Assembly (NCBI RefSeq): GCF_013466425.1
Contig: NZ_CP059165.1
Span: forward strand, 62,001-126,000
Origin: Mycobacterium vicinigordonae
GTDB lineage: Bacteria > Actinomycetota > Actinomycetes > Mycobacteriales > Mycobacteriaceae
Length of the DNA stretch: 64,000 nucleotides
Direction of reading: 5' to 3'
Shown: in pieces, positions 42,488-51,732 of the stretch
How positions within the stretch are numbered: position 1 is the stretch's first letter
Layout of the letters: every line of letters begins with the position of its first letter
Position numbers and translations under genes: made by a program
Notes under the pieces: generated by a model
What the model saw: the letters and a program-made list of their open reading frames with translations, nothing else
The model's database searches: none
What the model was told of the DNA's origin: nothing

Positions 42488-43486
42488 TCAGATCCGTAGT
42501 AGCGCTTCGACGTTGCCGTGTGCGATTGCGTGCTGCTGGTGCTCGGAAAGACCCGAATCAGTCAGGAATTCGGTGACATTGTCGCGTTTGACGTAGGGGA
42601 AGTCCTCGGAGTAGACGATCCGTTCGGCGCCCAGTTCGGCTACCACGTGGTGGAGCTGATGCTGGTTGAACATTCCCGACGGGGTCACCCAGATTTGCTG
42701 TCGGTAGTAGTCGCTGACGTCGCGGTCGTGGCCCGCGCGAACGAGCGCGAAAGTCTCATCGAGTCGCTCGAGCCAAAATGCCATTACCTCACCCCAGTGC
42801 CCGCTCAGTAGTTTCAGACCGGAGTGACGGTCCAACGCCCCGGACAGAATTAGCCGGATGACGTGGATGCCCGCCTCCGCGTGCCACCCGAACGCAGGCC
42901 CGGAGAACACCACGCCGACGGCCGCCGACCAGTCGCCAAAGTAGTAGGGGCGCGAGACCTGTGGGTGCGGCAGCCCAGGGTGCACGTAGATCGGCAGGTC
43001 TACCGCCTCGGCTGCGGCAAGGATCGGGTCGAAGCGGGAGTCGTCGAGGAAGAGACCCTGGAACGTTCCCGCGATCAAAGCGCCGACAAACCCGAGGTCG
43101 CCGACGCAACGGCGCAGCTCTTCGGCTGCCGCGGCGGGATCGTAGAGGGGGAGGGTGGCAAAGCCGCGGAAACGGTCGGGATGCTCAGAAATCTGCTGTG
43201 CGAGATCATCGTTCACCTGACGGCACAGAGCTACCGATTCGGGCGCGGCGAGCGCACTCGGGCTTCCGTTGCCGTGCGAGACGACTTGGACGTCGACACC
43301 TACGGCATCCATGTGCGCTAACCGGTGCCCGTCCAGCCGGGTCGCGGCGTCGCGGTCGTCGTTGAAGATCGAACCGAACTTGTCGAGTACCTCGGCCGGG
43401 AGCCCGCTAGGCGGGCCGTCGAGCTCCAGCACCCGACGGCTCACCTCCGGATGCTCGAAGTGTTCTTCGACGGTGACGATTCGCAT
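42488..43486 (-). CDS. amidohydrolase-2 family, gamma-resorcylate decarboxylase-like
   Basis: A 332-residue TIM-barrel protein with the N-terminal ExHF motif (VEEHF, E7 and H9), H169 (YVHPG), H230 (LSGHWGE) and D295 (YSEDFPY). This E-x-H set is typical of 2,6-dihydroxybenzoate (gamma-resorcylate) and related non-oxidative decarboxylases rather than ACMSD itself. That fits removal of a ring carboxylate. It is only distantly similar to the amidohydrolase at 14618. The substrate is unproven. Confidence 0.83.
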   Translation of the reverse strand: MRIVTVEEHFEHPEVSRRVLELDGPPSGLPAEVLDKFGSIFNDDRDAATRLDGHRLAHMDAVGVDVQVVSHGNGSPSALAAPESVALCRQVNDDLAQQISEHPDRFRGFATLPLYDPAAAAEELRRCVGDLGFVGALIAGTFQGLFLDDSRFDPILAAAEAVDLPIYVHPGLPHPQVSRPYYFGDWSAAVGVVFSGPAFGWHAEAGIHVIRLILSGALDRHSGLKLLSGHWGEVMAFWLERLDETFALVRAGHDRDVSDYYRQQIWVTPSGMFNQHQLHHVVAELGAERIVYSEDFPYVKRDNVTEFLTDSGLSEHQQHAIAHGNVEALLRI

Positions 43487-43570
43487 TCGGTTAGCTCCTC
43501 ACGACGCGCGCGGGTACAACCCAACGTAGGTGGCTTCAACCGATCAGCGGAAGCGGGCCGTTCGTCGTCA

Positions 43571-44599
43571 TCAGCTGAAGCGGACGTGCATGGTCGCTAG
43601 GCCGAAAATCTTCCTGCCGCCGGACTTGGCGCCGAGGATGATGACTCCCTCGCGGGTCGCCGGATCCAGCGATTTGACCCGCCCGCTGAACTCGATGTCG
43701 CAGCCTTCGGCGGCCGATACGATCGCGGGCTGCGACAGCCGCACCGCGTACCGGGTGACCGCGCCCGGGTCCCCCGACCATGCGGAGTGGAATCCAGCGC
43801 CCAAACCCATGGTCAGCATGCCGTGCGCGATGACGTCGGGCAGCCCCGCGAGCTTGGCCAGCTGTTCGTCCCAGTGAATCGGGTTGGCGTCACCGGCGAC
43901 GCCGGCGTAGTTCACTAGGTCGCCACGCGAAAGTCGGGTGTGGTGCGTCGGCAGCTCGTCGCCGACTTTGACGTCGTCGAAGTTCCGGGTGCCGGGCCTG
44001 CGCGCGCTGTCCACGGCAATTGGGACCTCGTCCTCCGGACGCACCGTCTTGACGTAGGCGGCATTGGATTCGGCAATGTCGAGGATGTTGAAGTCGTGCA
44101 TCATCGCGTTCTGCACGGCCTCCTTGGTGGTCGCCCCGATGTCCTCGGCCGTGACGCCGACGACGGTGGTGTGCAGCGTGTGTACCCGCTCGCCGGCGGC
44201 GTCGGTGAAAGTGTTGGTCACGGTGATCAGGTCTCTGCCCGCGACCCGGCGAACCGACGTCAGTTCGACGTCGACGTGCAGTTCGTCGCCCGCCACGATC
44301 GGGCGGTGCTGCTCGAAAACCTCTTCGGTCTGCACGTATGTGTCGTAACCGATGACCACCGATTCGAACATGCGGCGATTGCAGGCCATGCCCGGTGCCG
44401 AAGTGAACGTGATCGGCGCCACCAGACCCGAATAGCCCAGCTCAGCGGCGGCGTCAACATCCCAGTGCGCGGGGTGGTAGTCCTGCACTGCACGGGCATA
44501 CTCGCGCACCTTCTCGCGACCTACCAGGTAGGTGCCGTCCATCTGGTAGTGGTGGCCGACCCGCTCTTCGAGTGCCGATGCTTCTGATGCTGCGGTCAT
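43571..44599 (-). CDS. fused HadA/HadB-type MaoC dehydratase (double hotdog)
   Basis: A 342-residue protein made of two hotdog folds. The N-terminal half has DYHPAHWDVDAAAELGYSG (D40, H45) and the C-terminal half the classic hydratase-2 motif YAGVAGDANPIHWDE (D237, H242). Mycobacterial proteins of this layout hydrate or dehydrate enoyl/3-hydroxyacyl thioesters. With the acyl-CoA dehydrogenase gene upstream on the same strand it supplies the second beta-oxidation step. Confidence 0.9.
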   Translation of the reverse strand: MTAASEASALEERVGHHYQMDGTYLVGREKVREYARAVQDYHPAHWDVDAAAELGYSGLVAPITFTSAPGMACNRRMFESVVIGYDTYVQTEEVFEQHRPIVAGDELHVDVELTSVRRVAGRDLITVTNTFTDAAGERVHTLHTTVVGVTAEDIGATTKEAVQNAMMHDFNILDIAESNAAYVKTVRPEDEVPIAVDSARRPGTRNFDDVKVGDELPTHHTRLSRGDLVNYAGVAGDANPIHWDEQLAKLAGLPDVIAHGMLTMGLGAGFHSAWSGDPGAVTRYAVRLSQPAIVSAAEGCDIEFSGRVKSLDPATREGVIILGAKSGGRKIFGLATMHVRFS

Positions 44600-44657
44600 G
44601 AAATGCCCAACTTTTCTACCGGCCTGTTCGGTGACGCCGACCAGAGCACACTAACGT

Positions 44658-44822
44658 GTGGAAAGCGGTGCGCTCATTCCAGCCGAGGCTGTCCGCGTGG
44701 CGGCGTTCGAAACCGACGGCACGATGTTGGTGCAGAAGGCGGCCCGTGCCCAGCTGGAGTTCCTGGTGCGCCCAGTTGGCCGAGCGGCTGCTGCTGCCTG
44801 GCTGACCGAGAGGCAGCATTAA
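44658..44822 (+). CDS. 54-residue open frame in the gap before the MaoC gene (doubtful)
   Basis: From GTG, right after an in-frame stop, the plus strand reads VESGALIPAEAVRVAAFETD, then GTMLVQKAARAQLEFLVRPV and a stop. The composition is protein-like, but there is no RBS and no family I recognise. It may be a gene remnant. The rest of the 366-bp gap (44600-44965) shows nothing else. Confidence 0.2.
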   Translation: MESGALIPAEAVRVAAFETDGTMLVQKAARAQLEFLVRPVGRAAAAAWLTERQH

Positions 44823-44965
44823 TTGGGCCCGCGGCCGTGGATGACCGCGTGCTTCGGCGACGCCATCGCCTAGCAGGACCGGAGTATGCGGTCGGGGTTA
44901 CGGGGGCCGGTTACTACGCCGACGTACAGGTTGCCGCGGAGTGGGTGATCGTGGCTACGCCAAAA

Positions 44966-46105
44966 TCATCGCAGACCCAGCGACCGACTTACGATCTCTC
45001 GCTGAATCTCGTTGGTGCCAGCATAGATCGGCAACACGAGCGAGTGGCGCACGTGGCTTTCCATGTCGTATTCACACGCATACCCGTACCCGCCCATCAT
45101 CTGCATTCCCTCCAGCGCAATTTGTTTGGCAATCTCGGAGCTTTTGATCTTGGCCATCGAGGTCATCCGGGTAGTTGCGGGTCCGGGGTCGCGCTCCAAA
45201 CGTCCGGCCACCTCATAGGTGAGAAGCCTGGCGCACTCAAGTTCGGTCGCAAGGTCGGCGATTCGGTGTCGTAACGCTTGAAATGTTCCGATGGACTTGC
45301 CGAACTGTTTGCGCTCCTTAACGTAGGCGATGGTGTCGTCCAGCGCCCGCTGGCCAAGCCCGATGGCGACCGCAGCACCCACCAGGCGTTCGCCGTCGAG
45401 TCCTGCCATGATCTGAGGGAAACCCCGCCCCACTTCACCGACGACATTTTCGGTCGGCACGAAGCAATCAGTGAAGAAGATATCGTTGACCTCGCGACCC
45501 CCGAGGGTGGCGATGCGGCGCGTCTCCACTCCCTCGGAATCACTCGACACCTCGAATATGGTCAACCCAGCGTGCGCGTTTTCGTCGCGGCTTGTCCGTC
45601 CGACCAGGAGGATGCGGCCCGCGCGATGCGCGTATGAGCACCAAGTCTTTTGCCCGTTGAGGACCCAGCCCCCGCTGACCGGCTTGGCGGAGCAAGCGAT
45701 CGCAGCGACATCAGAACCCGCCCCCGGCTCAGAGATCGAAATCGACATAATCTCACCGGCGGCAATCGCGGCGAGGGCGTGATGCTTTTGCTCCTCGGAG
45801 CCAAAGCGCTTATAACAACCCGCAACTGTGGTGGTGGGCCCCAGGGCCTTCACCGGCGCCATGCCACGCCAGAGTTCCTCGAAAAGGATAGTTTGCTCAA
45901 CGTAGGTGCCCCCGGAGCCGCCATATGTTTCGGGGATGGCGACCCCGAGCCATCCCAGCTCAGCGAGTCGACCGTACAGAACGGAGGACTGATCCTCCTC
46001 CTCGGGATCCAGCAGTGCCTCGCGCTGTTCGCGCGTCGCGCAGTCGCGGGCGCAGAATTCGCGGATGGCGTTCTGGAAATCCAGCTGTTCGGTGGTCAGA
46101 CTCAT
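44966..46105 (-). CDS. acyl-CoA dehydrogenase (FadE-type)
   Basis: A 379-residue acyl-CoA dehydrogenase. It has the N-terminal helical domain (MSLTTEQLDFQNAIREFC), FAD-binding SISEPGAGSD near 130, and the C-terminal helices ending IYAGTNEIQREIVSRSLGLR. The usual catalytic-Glu position of the YEGT motif is Ala, as in isovaleryl- and long-chain-type enzymes, where the base sits on an earlier helix; GLDGERLVGAAVAIGL offers that Glu. It starts the minus-strand beta-oxidation set. The upstream in-frame extension over the promoter is ignored. Confidence 0.9.
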   Translation of the reverse strand: MSLTTEQLDFQNAIREFCARDCATREQREALLDPEEEDQSSVLYGRLAELGWLGVAIPETYGGSGGTYVEQTILFEELWRGMAPVKALGPTTTVAGCYKRFGSEEQKHHALAAIAAGEIMSISISEPGAGSDVAAIACSAKPVSGGWVLNGQKTWCSYAHRAGRILLVGRTSRDENAHAGLTIFEVSSDSEGVETRRIATLGGREVNDIFFTDCFVPTENVVGEVGRGFPQIMAGLDGERLVGAAVAIGLGQRALDDTIAYVKERKQFGKSIGTFQALRHRIADLATELECARLLTYEVAGRLERDPGPATTRMTSMAKIKSSEIAKQIALEGMQMMGGYGYACEYDMESHVRHSLVLPIYAGTNEIQREIVSRSLGLR

Positions 46106-47037
46106 AAGCGGCGAAACCTCCAGTAAGGGAACAGTCCGGCAGACACGGCGTCGCGCGGAACGGGGTCTCAGTCCCACGGTTGGGGCTCGCTGCGCTCGCA
46201 GCTATCCCCGATGAAAGCGTTCGAGCTGAGGCGAATCCGCTGGGACTGCGCAGCGGTGTCGCCTGATTCGGTACCGGTCCTGCAATGGACGCTCCTAAGG
46301 TTTTGGCCGCCCGGCGGTTCTGCATGCCACCCAACATCGATAACGAGAACCCAAGTAAAACAACAGTTTCTTCGGGTTCACAACGGTATGAGGATCAGTC
46401 ACCCGTCCCCGAGCTTGTCGACTCCTTGTCAATTAAGGACCATAGTATCTCAAAAATAGTTGCAGCGGAAACTGGCAGACGAGCCGTAGCGGTGGTGATA
46501 GCGACCACTGCAGAGTGCGAAGTGGTTACTCTTGACGTGGATGGCGATCATGGTTCACCAGAGTTGCGAGCTCGGTGCGGTCCATCATCAAGCGTGGCGG
46601 CCACTGCGTGATCCATGGTGAGCCGCGTAACTTCATTGTCACTAAGCGGTTTTCGCAAGTCCTTCAACGTTACTGTGACACCCCGTCGGGAGGTGCAGTT
46701 GGGAGGCGTACTAACTCTCGCAACAAATTCGAACGCAGCCGTGGCCGTCATTTTCAACGCGCTACCGAAGGCCGTTCGGCGTGCAGGATGCCAAGAAACT
46801 TGCGTACCTGAAGAGGATGAGTGCGGTAGCGACCGCTGCGAACACACCCCAAGCGCGTGCGTTCCGAACCGCTGAAAGGTTCGCGGACAAAGGAATCCCC
46901 CTCCGAGCAGGGGTCTTTCAGCGTACTTGGCAACCGCGAAACGGAGCGCTGACGGCGCGCCGGCAGAGTTGCAGGCGCCACATACGCGAAAAGTGGATCG
47001 AACGGTACGACGGGCGGCTGTTACGTCGGTCACTTGC
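46106..47037. other. kilobase of AT-richer DNA with no convincing gene
   Basis: The stretch is visibly less GC-rich than the genes around it. Open frames up to 184 codons exist on both strands, but none has family motifs or good start signals. The plus-strand frame 46285-46611 has a protein-like middle (GRRAVAVVIATTAECEVVTL) and may be a remnant. It separates the beta-oxidation genes from the F420-oxidoreductase/mce block and could be a junction of two acquired segments. Confidence 0.4.
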
Positions 47038-47096
47038 GGTTTCAAATGTAACCACGCGGACAGCAGACCTCGGCTGTCCACCCCTAATTTGAAACC
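47038..47096 (+). promoter_or_regulatory. nested inverted repeats in the leader of the LLM oxidoreductase gene
   Basis: Outer arms GGTTTCAAAT (47038) and ATTTGAAACC (47087), both perfect, enclose inner arms GGACAGC (47058) and GCTGTCC (47073). The RBS AAGGAGAGAG starts three bases after the outer arm and the start codon is 20 bp away. As RNA this would fold into an extended hairpin next to the RBS; as DNA the outer arms could be an operator. Confidence 0.6.
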
Positions 47097-47116
47097 CTGC
47101 AAGGAGAGAGCAATCG

Positions 47117-48193
47117 ATGCGCCTCGGAGTTAGCTTGCCCAGCCTGGACCATTCGTTTGGCGAGATCGCCGAGTTTGCTTGGGCCGCGGAGCAAGCCGGA
47201 TTAGATGCGGTGTGGAACTACGAAGTGTTCAAGAACCCATTCATAATGCATGCCTTGACTGCACAGCGGACGAGATCGATCGACCTGTGCATAGGCATCA
47301 CGTCGTTCCTTCTCCGTACCCCGTTCGCAATGGCCAACGCTGCCGTTGATGTCGCGAAAATTTCGGGGGGTCGGCTGAAAGTCGGTATCGGCCCTGGTAC
47401 CCCGGGCCTTATGGACGTCTACGCCGGTGTCGACGTTGATCGACCGGTCGCGCGCACCCGTGAGTACTTGGAGGTGCTGAAGCTGGCGCTCAATCATCTT
47501 GCCACGGGTACGGAGGCCGCTTATGAAGGACGATTTCAGCGGTTCGGGGCGCCAGCCACGATCTGGGGCGCTCGGATAGACGGCGACACACCTGTGCCGA
47601 TCTACCTCGGTGCGGTCCGGCCGAAAATGCTGCAATTGGCGGGCGAGGTAGCCGACGGGATAATCGGCTACCTTCTCGACCCGGACTATATCGCGGCGGT
47701 CGTCCGTCCGAGCCTGGCTGCAGGTGCTGAACGCGCCGGCCGTAACCCGAAAGACATTGACGTGGTCTCGTATACGATCTGCTGCTGCAATCGAGACCGT
47801 GATGTAGCGCTGCGCTGGGCTAGGGTGCAAGTCGGCATCTACGTCGCGCACCCAAACAATCGGATGAGCGCAGAGGCGGCGGGCCTTTACAAGGAGACCG
47901 CCGAGGTGCTAGCGACCCTTGAGAAGCACGGCCCCGCAGCCCTCGCCGAAGTCACCGACGACAAGCTCGTGCGGATGTTCAGCATTTCCGGAACGCCTGA
48001 AGAGTGCCGCCAGCAAGCAACCGCGTATGAGGGATCGGTCGATGAGATCTGTCTGCACACCCCATACGTCCCGCCGTTCACCGTTGAGGAGACCACTGCG
48101 GCTTTCGAGGGCATCATTGCGGCGTTCGGAGGTGGCATCAGCGAGCCAGAGGCGTTAGTGGTGTCGGTACCCAACCGCGGCAGCGGTGCATGA
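47117..48193 (+). CDS. LLM-class F420-dependent oxidoreductase
   Basis: A 358-residue luciferase-like oxidoreductase. It has MRLGVSLPSLDHSFGEIAEF, ISGGRLKVGIGPGTPGLMDV near 84-103, VPIYLGAVRPKMLQLAGEVA and a C-terminal FSISGTPEECRQQ region. The domain pattern fits F420-dependent reductases and hydroxyacid or sterol-type dehydrogenases of mycobacteria. It is about 90 residues longer than the member at 434. RBS AAGGAGAG. It precedes the mce operon by 320 bp, so a role in handling the Mce-imported compound is possible. Confidence 0.87.
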   Translation: MRLGVSLPSLDHSFGEIAEFAWAAEQAGLDAVWNYEVFKNPFIMHALTAQRTRSIDLCIGITSFLLRTPFAMANAAVDVAKISGGRLKVGIGPGTPGLMDVYAGVDVDRPVARTREYLEVLKLALNHLATGTEAAYEGRFQRFGAPATIWGARIDGDTPVPIYLGAVRPKMLQLAGEVADGIIGYLLDPDYIAAVVRPSLAAGAERAGRNPKDIDVVSYTICCCNRDRDVALRWARVQVGIYVAHPNNRMSAEAAGLYKETAEVLATLEKHGPAALAEVTDDKLVRMFSISGTPEECRQQATAYEGSVDEICLHTPYVPPFTVEETTAAFEGIIAAFGGGISEPEALVVSVPNRGSGA

Positions 48194-48423
48194 TGGACAA
48201 CCAGATTGCCTCGCCGGCTGTCCTAGCGCTATTGGGTTGCAAGTCAAATATGTTAGGAACCAATCGCTTTCAGGACCTCGACGCCCGTGGCGGCGGGGCT
48301 ACCTTCGGCTCCGTCACGCGATCTCACCTTGACTCCGGCCTGGCTGTGAGCACCACCCGGAACGCAATGTTTCACCACGTATCGATTGGCAACCTGCGTG
48401 CCATCATCGGCCAGCGAACCTGA
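48190..48423 (+). CDS. possible small hypothetical protein before the mce operon (doubtful)
   Basis: A 77-codon frame (MMDNQIASPAVLALLGCKSN...) whose ATG overlaps the oxidoreductase stop (ATGA). Overlap of this kind is common for true genes here, but no family or RBS supports it. Otherwise the 320-bp gap before the first permease gene shows only a likely promoter region and the RBS GAGAAGGA. Confidence 0.2.
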   Translation: MMDNQIASPAVLALLGCKSNMLGTNRFQDLDARGGGATFGSVTRSHLDSGLAVSTTRNAMFHHVSIGNLRAIIGQRT

Positions 48424-48513
48424 TGAAGCATTTCTCTTCAGGGTTGTCCGGTTCGGGGATTTGGACGGGCCGAAGTTCTTGGTCGCGACAACCTCATCGA
48501 GAAGGATCCGAGC

Positions 48514-49446
48514 ATGAGCGGTGATGCAAGCGAGACCGGGGAAGACGGCGACGCGCGCACCGCGACGGTTGCATTGCGGTCAGAAGCTGACGGGGACGAC
48601 CTTAGCGTGCAGTCATCCGCGGCCGGAGAAGCGAAGCGTAGGTCGCCATTTGACAGTCGAGTCTGGGCGGCACTCGGAGAGCTCTCCCATAGTGGCGCTG
48701 CCAAACCAGTACGTGCACTTGGCGATTTCTTCGCGACAGCTCTGGACACCCTGGCCGCGATGCCCCGAAGGCCATTCGCATGGCGCGAATTCTTGCTCCA
48801 ATGTTGGTTCGTGGCCCGAGTCTCCCTTGTGCCCACGATGCTGCTGGCAATTCCCTTCGACGTACTTCTCATTTTCACATTTAACATTCTCATTATCGAG
48901 TTCGGCGCTGCAGACTATTCCGGCACCGGCGCCGCATGGGGAACAGTCACTCAAGTTGGTCCCGTCGTGACCGTACTCGTGGTCTCCGGTGCTGGCGCGA
49001 CAGCCATGTGTGCTGACCTGGGCGCACGTACGATTCGTGAAGAACTTGACGCACTACGTGTTATGGGAATCAACCCCATTCAGGCGCTGGTGGTGCCTCG
49101 GGTGATGGCGTTGACGGTGGTGGCAGTACTCCTATCCTCCGTAGTGATAGTCGTGGGTTTGGTTGGTTGCTATGTCTTCTCGGTCTATGTCCAGCACGTT
49201 ACTCCGGGATCCTTTAATGCCAGCCTGACGACCATCACTCACGGAGCCGACTTGATAATCGCTTGGATCAAGGCTGCCGTTTTCGGTCTGGCGGCAGGCT
49301 TGATCGCTTGCTACAAGGGAATTTCCGTTGGTGGAGGTCCCGCTGGAGTCGGTAACGCGGTTAATGAGACCGTGGTGTTCACATTCGTGGCGTTGTTTGC
49401 GATAAATATTGTGGCTACGGCCGCCGGGGTAAAGGTGACCATATGA
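48514..49446 (+). CDS. yrbEA: MlaE/YrbE-family permease, first (YrbE A)
   Basis: A 310-residue ABC permease of the Mce system. After a hydrophilic tail of about 80 residues it has the MlaE fold: WFVARVSLVPTMLLAIPFDV, GPVVTVLVVSGAGATAMCAD with the conserved LGARTIREELDALRVMGIN, and late helices ending NIVATAAGVKVTI. The EExDAL-x-VMGI segment is the ATPase contact. The tail is longer than in YrbE4A. It overlaps the next gene by ATGA and starts the mce operon. Confidence 0.93.
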   Translation: MSGDASETGEDGDARTATVALRSEADGDDLSVQSSAAGEAKRRSPFDSRVWAALGELSHSGAAKPVRALGDFFATALDTLAAMPRRPFAWREFLLQCWFVARVSLVPTMLLAIPFDVLLIFTFNILIIEFGAADYSGTGAAWGTVTQVGPVVTVLVVSGAGATAMCADLGARTIREELDALRVMGINPIQALVVPRVMALTVVAVLLSSVVIVVGLVGCYVFSVYVQHVTPGSFNASLTTITHGADLIIAWIKAAVFGLAAGLIACYKGISVGGGPAGVGNAVNETVVFTFVALFAINIVATAAGVKVTI

Positions 49447-50300
49447 GTCAATCAGCCGCTCCCAGCACACTCCGTCCCGTGCTTCGCCGCATTGCCAAAG
49501 GGCAAGTCGACGGGCTGGTGCGTATCGGCACACAAGCCAGGTTCTACGGCGAGACACTCGCTTCGATCAAAGACTCATTCGTTCACTACCGGATCGAGCT
49601 GGTCCGATTGATTGCCCAGATGAGCATGAGCACAGGAGCTTTAGCCCTTATCGGCGGCACGGTCGCGGTAGTCGGGTTCTTGACGCTATCGATCGGCTCC
49701 CTGGTAGGAATCCAGGGCTACAACCAATTTTCGAGCTTCGGCACAGAAGCGCTGACCGGGTTCGTATCCGCCTACTTTGTCACCCGCCTACTCGTCCCGG
49801 TGGTGGCTGGCATCGCGTTGTCGGCGACCATCGGTGCTGGCGCGACCGCACAGCTGGGCGCGATGCGGATCAACGAAGAGATCGATGCTCTGGAGGTAAT
49901 GGGCGTACGTGCAGTCGCTTACCTGGCGTCGAACCGCGTGGTCGCGGGCGTGATCGTCGTGATCCCCTTGTACTGCGTGGCAGTGGTATCTGCCTACCTG
50001 GCCGCGCGGTTCAGCACGACCTTCGTCTACGGACAATCAACGGGCGTGTACGACCACTACTTCAACACATTTCTGAACCCCGGCGACCTAATCTGGTCAT
50101 TCTTTCAAGCCATTTCGATGGCGATAGTGATCATGCTGGTGCATACGTATTACGGATTCGCCGCGAGTGGCGGGCCTGCTGGAGTCGGTGAGGCCGTGGG
50201 GCGATCGGTTCGGGCATCGCTAATCGCAGCTGTCTTTATCGTCCTGTTCCTTTCGCTTGCCATCTATGGCAAGTCTGGCAACTTCCATCTGTCGGGGTGA
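49443..50300 (+). CDS. yrbEB: MlaE/YrbE-family permease, second (YrbE B)
   Basis: A 285-residue permease partner of the previous gene. It has the shared core LSATIGAGATAQLGAMRINE, then EIDALEVMGVRAVAYLASNR, and four to six helices, with HTYYGFAASGGPAGVGEAVG near the end. The two permeases form the heteromeric membrane channel that Mce proteins feed. The ATPase (Mkl/MceG) is not in the window, as usual for mycobacterial mce loci. Confidence 0.93.
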   Translation: MSQSAAPSTLRPVLRRIAKGQVDGLVRIGTQARFYGETLASIKDSFVHYRIELVRLIAQMSMSTGALALIGGTVAVVGFLTLSIGSLVGIQGYNQFSSFGTEALTGFVSAYFVTRLLVPVVAGIALSATIGAGATAQLGAMRINEEIDALEVMGVRAVAYLASNRVVAGVIVVIPLYCVAVVSAYLAARFSTTFVYGQSTGVYDHYFNTFLNPGDLIWSFFQAISMAIVIMLVHTYYGFAASGGPAGVGEAVGRSVRASLIAAVFIVLFLSLAIYGKSGNFHLSG

Positions 50301-50303
50301 CGA

Positions 50304-51689
50304 ATGAGCATGGAGCGACGAGAGCGGCGTAGCCACTTATTATGTTGGGCAGCAGGGCTTTTCGGTATCGTAACTACCATCGCCCTGGTGTGCTCGGCAC
50401 TGTTTGAAGAAACCTTCAAGTCATTCGTCCCGGTCAAATTGGTTTCCGATCGTGGCGGGCTTGTCATGGAGTCAGGGGCGAGAGTCAAATTCCGTGGAGT
50501 CGAGGTTGGACGGGTCGCCAACATCTCGGGTGGCACCCAGCCGCTCAGCCTTACGCTAGAAATGTTCCCAGACCAGATGCGTTACATACCAGCCAATGTG
50601 CAAGCAGAAATCAAAGCCAACACGGTATTTGGTGCAAAGTTCGTCGATCTGATCGACCCCGAGCAGCCGAGCAGACAGCGCCTCACTGCCGGAGCGGTAC
50701 TGCGGTCGAAGAACGTCAGCACCGAGGTGAACACCTTGTTCGAGAATATCGTCGACTTGCTCAAGCAGATCGACGTCGACAAGCTGCATTCGGTGCTAAC
50801 CGCTTTGGCCGAAGGTGTTCGGGGACAGGGCGAGCGAATGGGTCAGGCCATCACGGGTGCAAATAATGTTCTCCTGGCAGTTAACCCGCGGATGGACACT
50901 ATCACCCAGAACTGGCGTTCTTTCAAAGGATTCAGCGACGCCTACAGCGCGGCAGCTAAGGACATCTTGGCCACGCTGGATGCAGCGAGCGCTACGAGCT
51001 CGACTATCGTCCAGCACTCGAAGGATCTAGATTCACTCTTGCTCAGTACGATCGGCTTCTCTAGGAGAGGCATAGACCTCCTTGGTCCAAATATGGACAA
51101 TTTCATCAACGGCATCAACGTTCTCGAGCCGACGACGAACCTGCTATTGAGGTACAGCCCGACTTATACGTGTCTGCTCGTTGGTTCCAAGTACTACTTG
51201 GACAACGGCGGGTACGCGGCTTACGGCGGTAACGGGCGGACGTACCTTATCGACGCGGGCCTGTTGTTCGGGGACGATCCATATCGCTACCCGGACAATT
51301 TGCCGATCGTCGCGGCAAAAGGGGGCCCCGGGGGTCGGCCGGGGTGTGGTTCATTGCCCGATGTCTCTAAGAACTTTCCGGTGCGCTACGAGGTGACGAA
51401 CACCGGATGGGGTACCGGCCTGGACATGCGACCGAACCCGGGCATCGGTCATCCCTGGTGGATCAACCTGCTCCCCGTTACCCGAGCAACGCCAGAACCC
51501 CCGAGTGTTCATGGCGCGAGGCCGCCTGCAATCGGACCCGTCCCGTATCCCGGTGCGCCGCCGTACGGTGCGCCCCTGTATGCGCCTGACGGCACGCCAC
51601 TATATCCCGGAGTTCCGCCCGCATCTCCTCCGCCAGCTGCACCGACTCCGCTGCCGCCGGGGCAGCCTTCAACGGAGCCTGCTAGGTGA
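50304..51689 (+). CDS. mceA: MceA substrate-binding/channel protein
   Basis: A 461-residue Mce protein. One N-terminal helix (LLCWAAGLFGIVTTIALVC, about 12-34) is followed by the MCE domain (VKLVSDRGGLVMESGARVKF, RGVEVGRVANIS) to about residue 120. A helical tunnel-forming region follows, then the MceA-type C-terminal segment with RYSPTYTCLLVGSKYYLDNG and CGSLPDVSKNFPV. The last 60 residues are proline-rich. It starts three bases after the permease stop. Mce complexes carry fatty acids, cholesterol or other lipids across the envelope. Confidence 0.95.
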   Translation: MSMERRERRSHLLCWAAGLFGIVTTIALVCSALFEETFKSFVPVKLVSDRGGLVMESGARVKFRGVEVGRVANISGGTQPLSLTLEMFPDQMRYIPANVQAEIKANTVFGAKFVDLIDPEQPSRQRLTAGAVLRSKNVSTEVNTLFENIVDLLKQIDVDKLHSVLTALAEGVRGQGERMGQAITGANNVLLAVNPRMDTITQNWRSFKGFSDAYSAAAKDILATLDAASATSSTIVQHSKDLDSLLLSTIGFSRRGIDLLGPNMDNFINGINVLEPTTNLLLRYSPTYTCLLVGSKYYLDNGGYAAYGGNGRTYLIDAGLLFGDDPYRYPDNLPIVAAKGGPGGRPGCGSLPDVSKNFPVRYEVTNTGWGTGLDMRPNPGIGHPWWINLLPVTRATPEPPSVHGARPPAIGPVPYPGAPPYGAPLYAPDGTPLYPGVPPASPPPAAPTPLPPGQPSTEPAR

Positions 51690-51732
51690 TCGTGGGCCAG
51701 CCGACAACCAACTATCTGAGGGAGGGACCGAC

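Noticed and set aside
46548..47102. 184-codon minus-strand frame in the gap before the LLM gene
   Set aside because: Covers the nested hairpin, lacks motifs and has poor codon pattern; probably chance.
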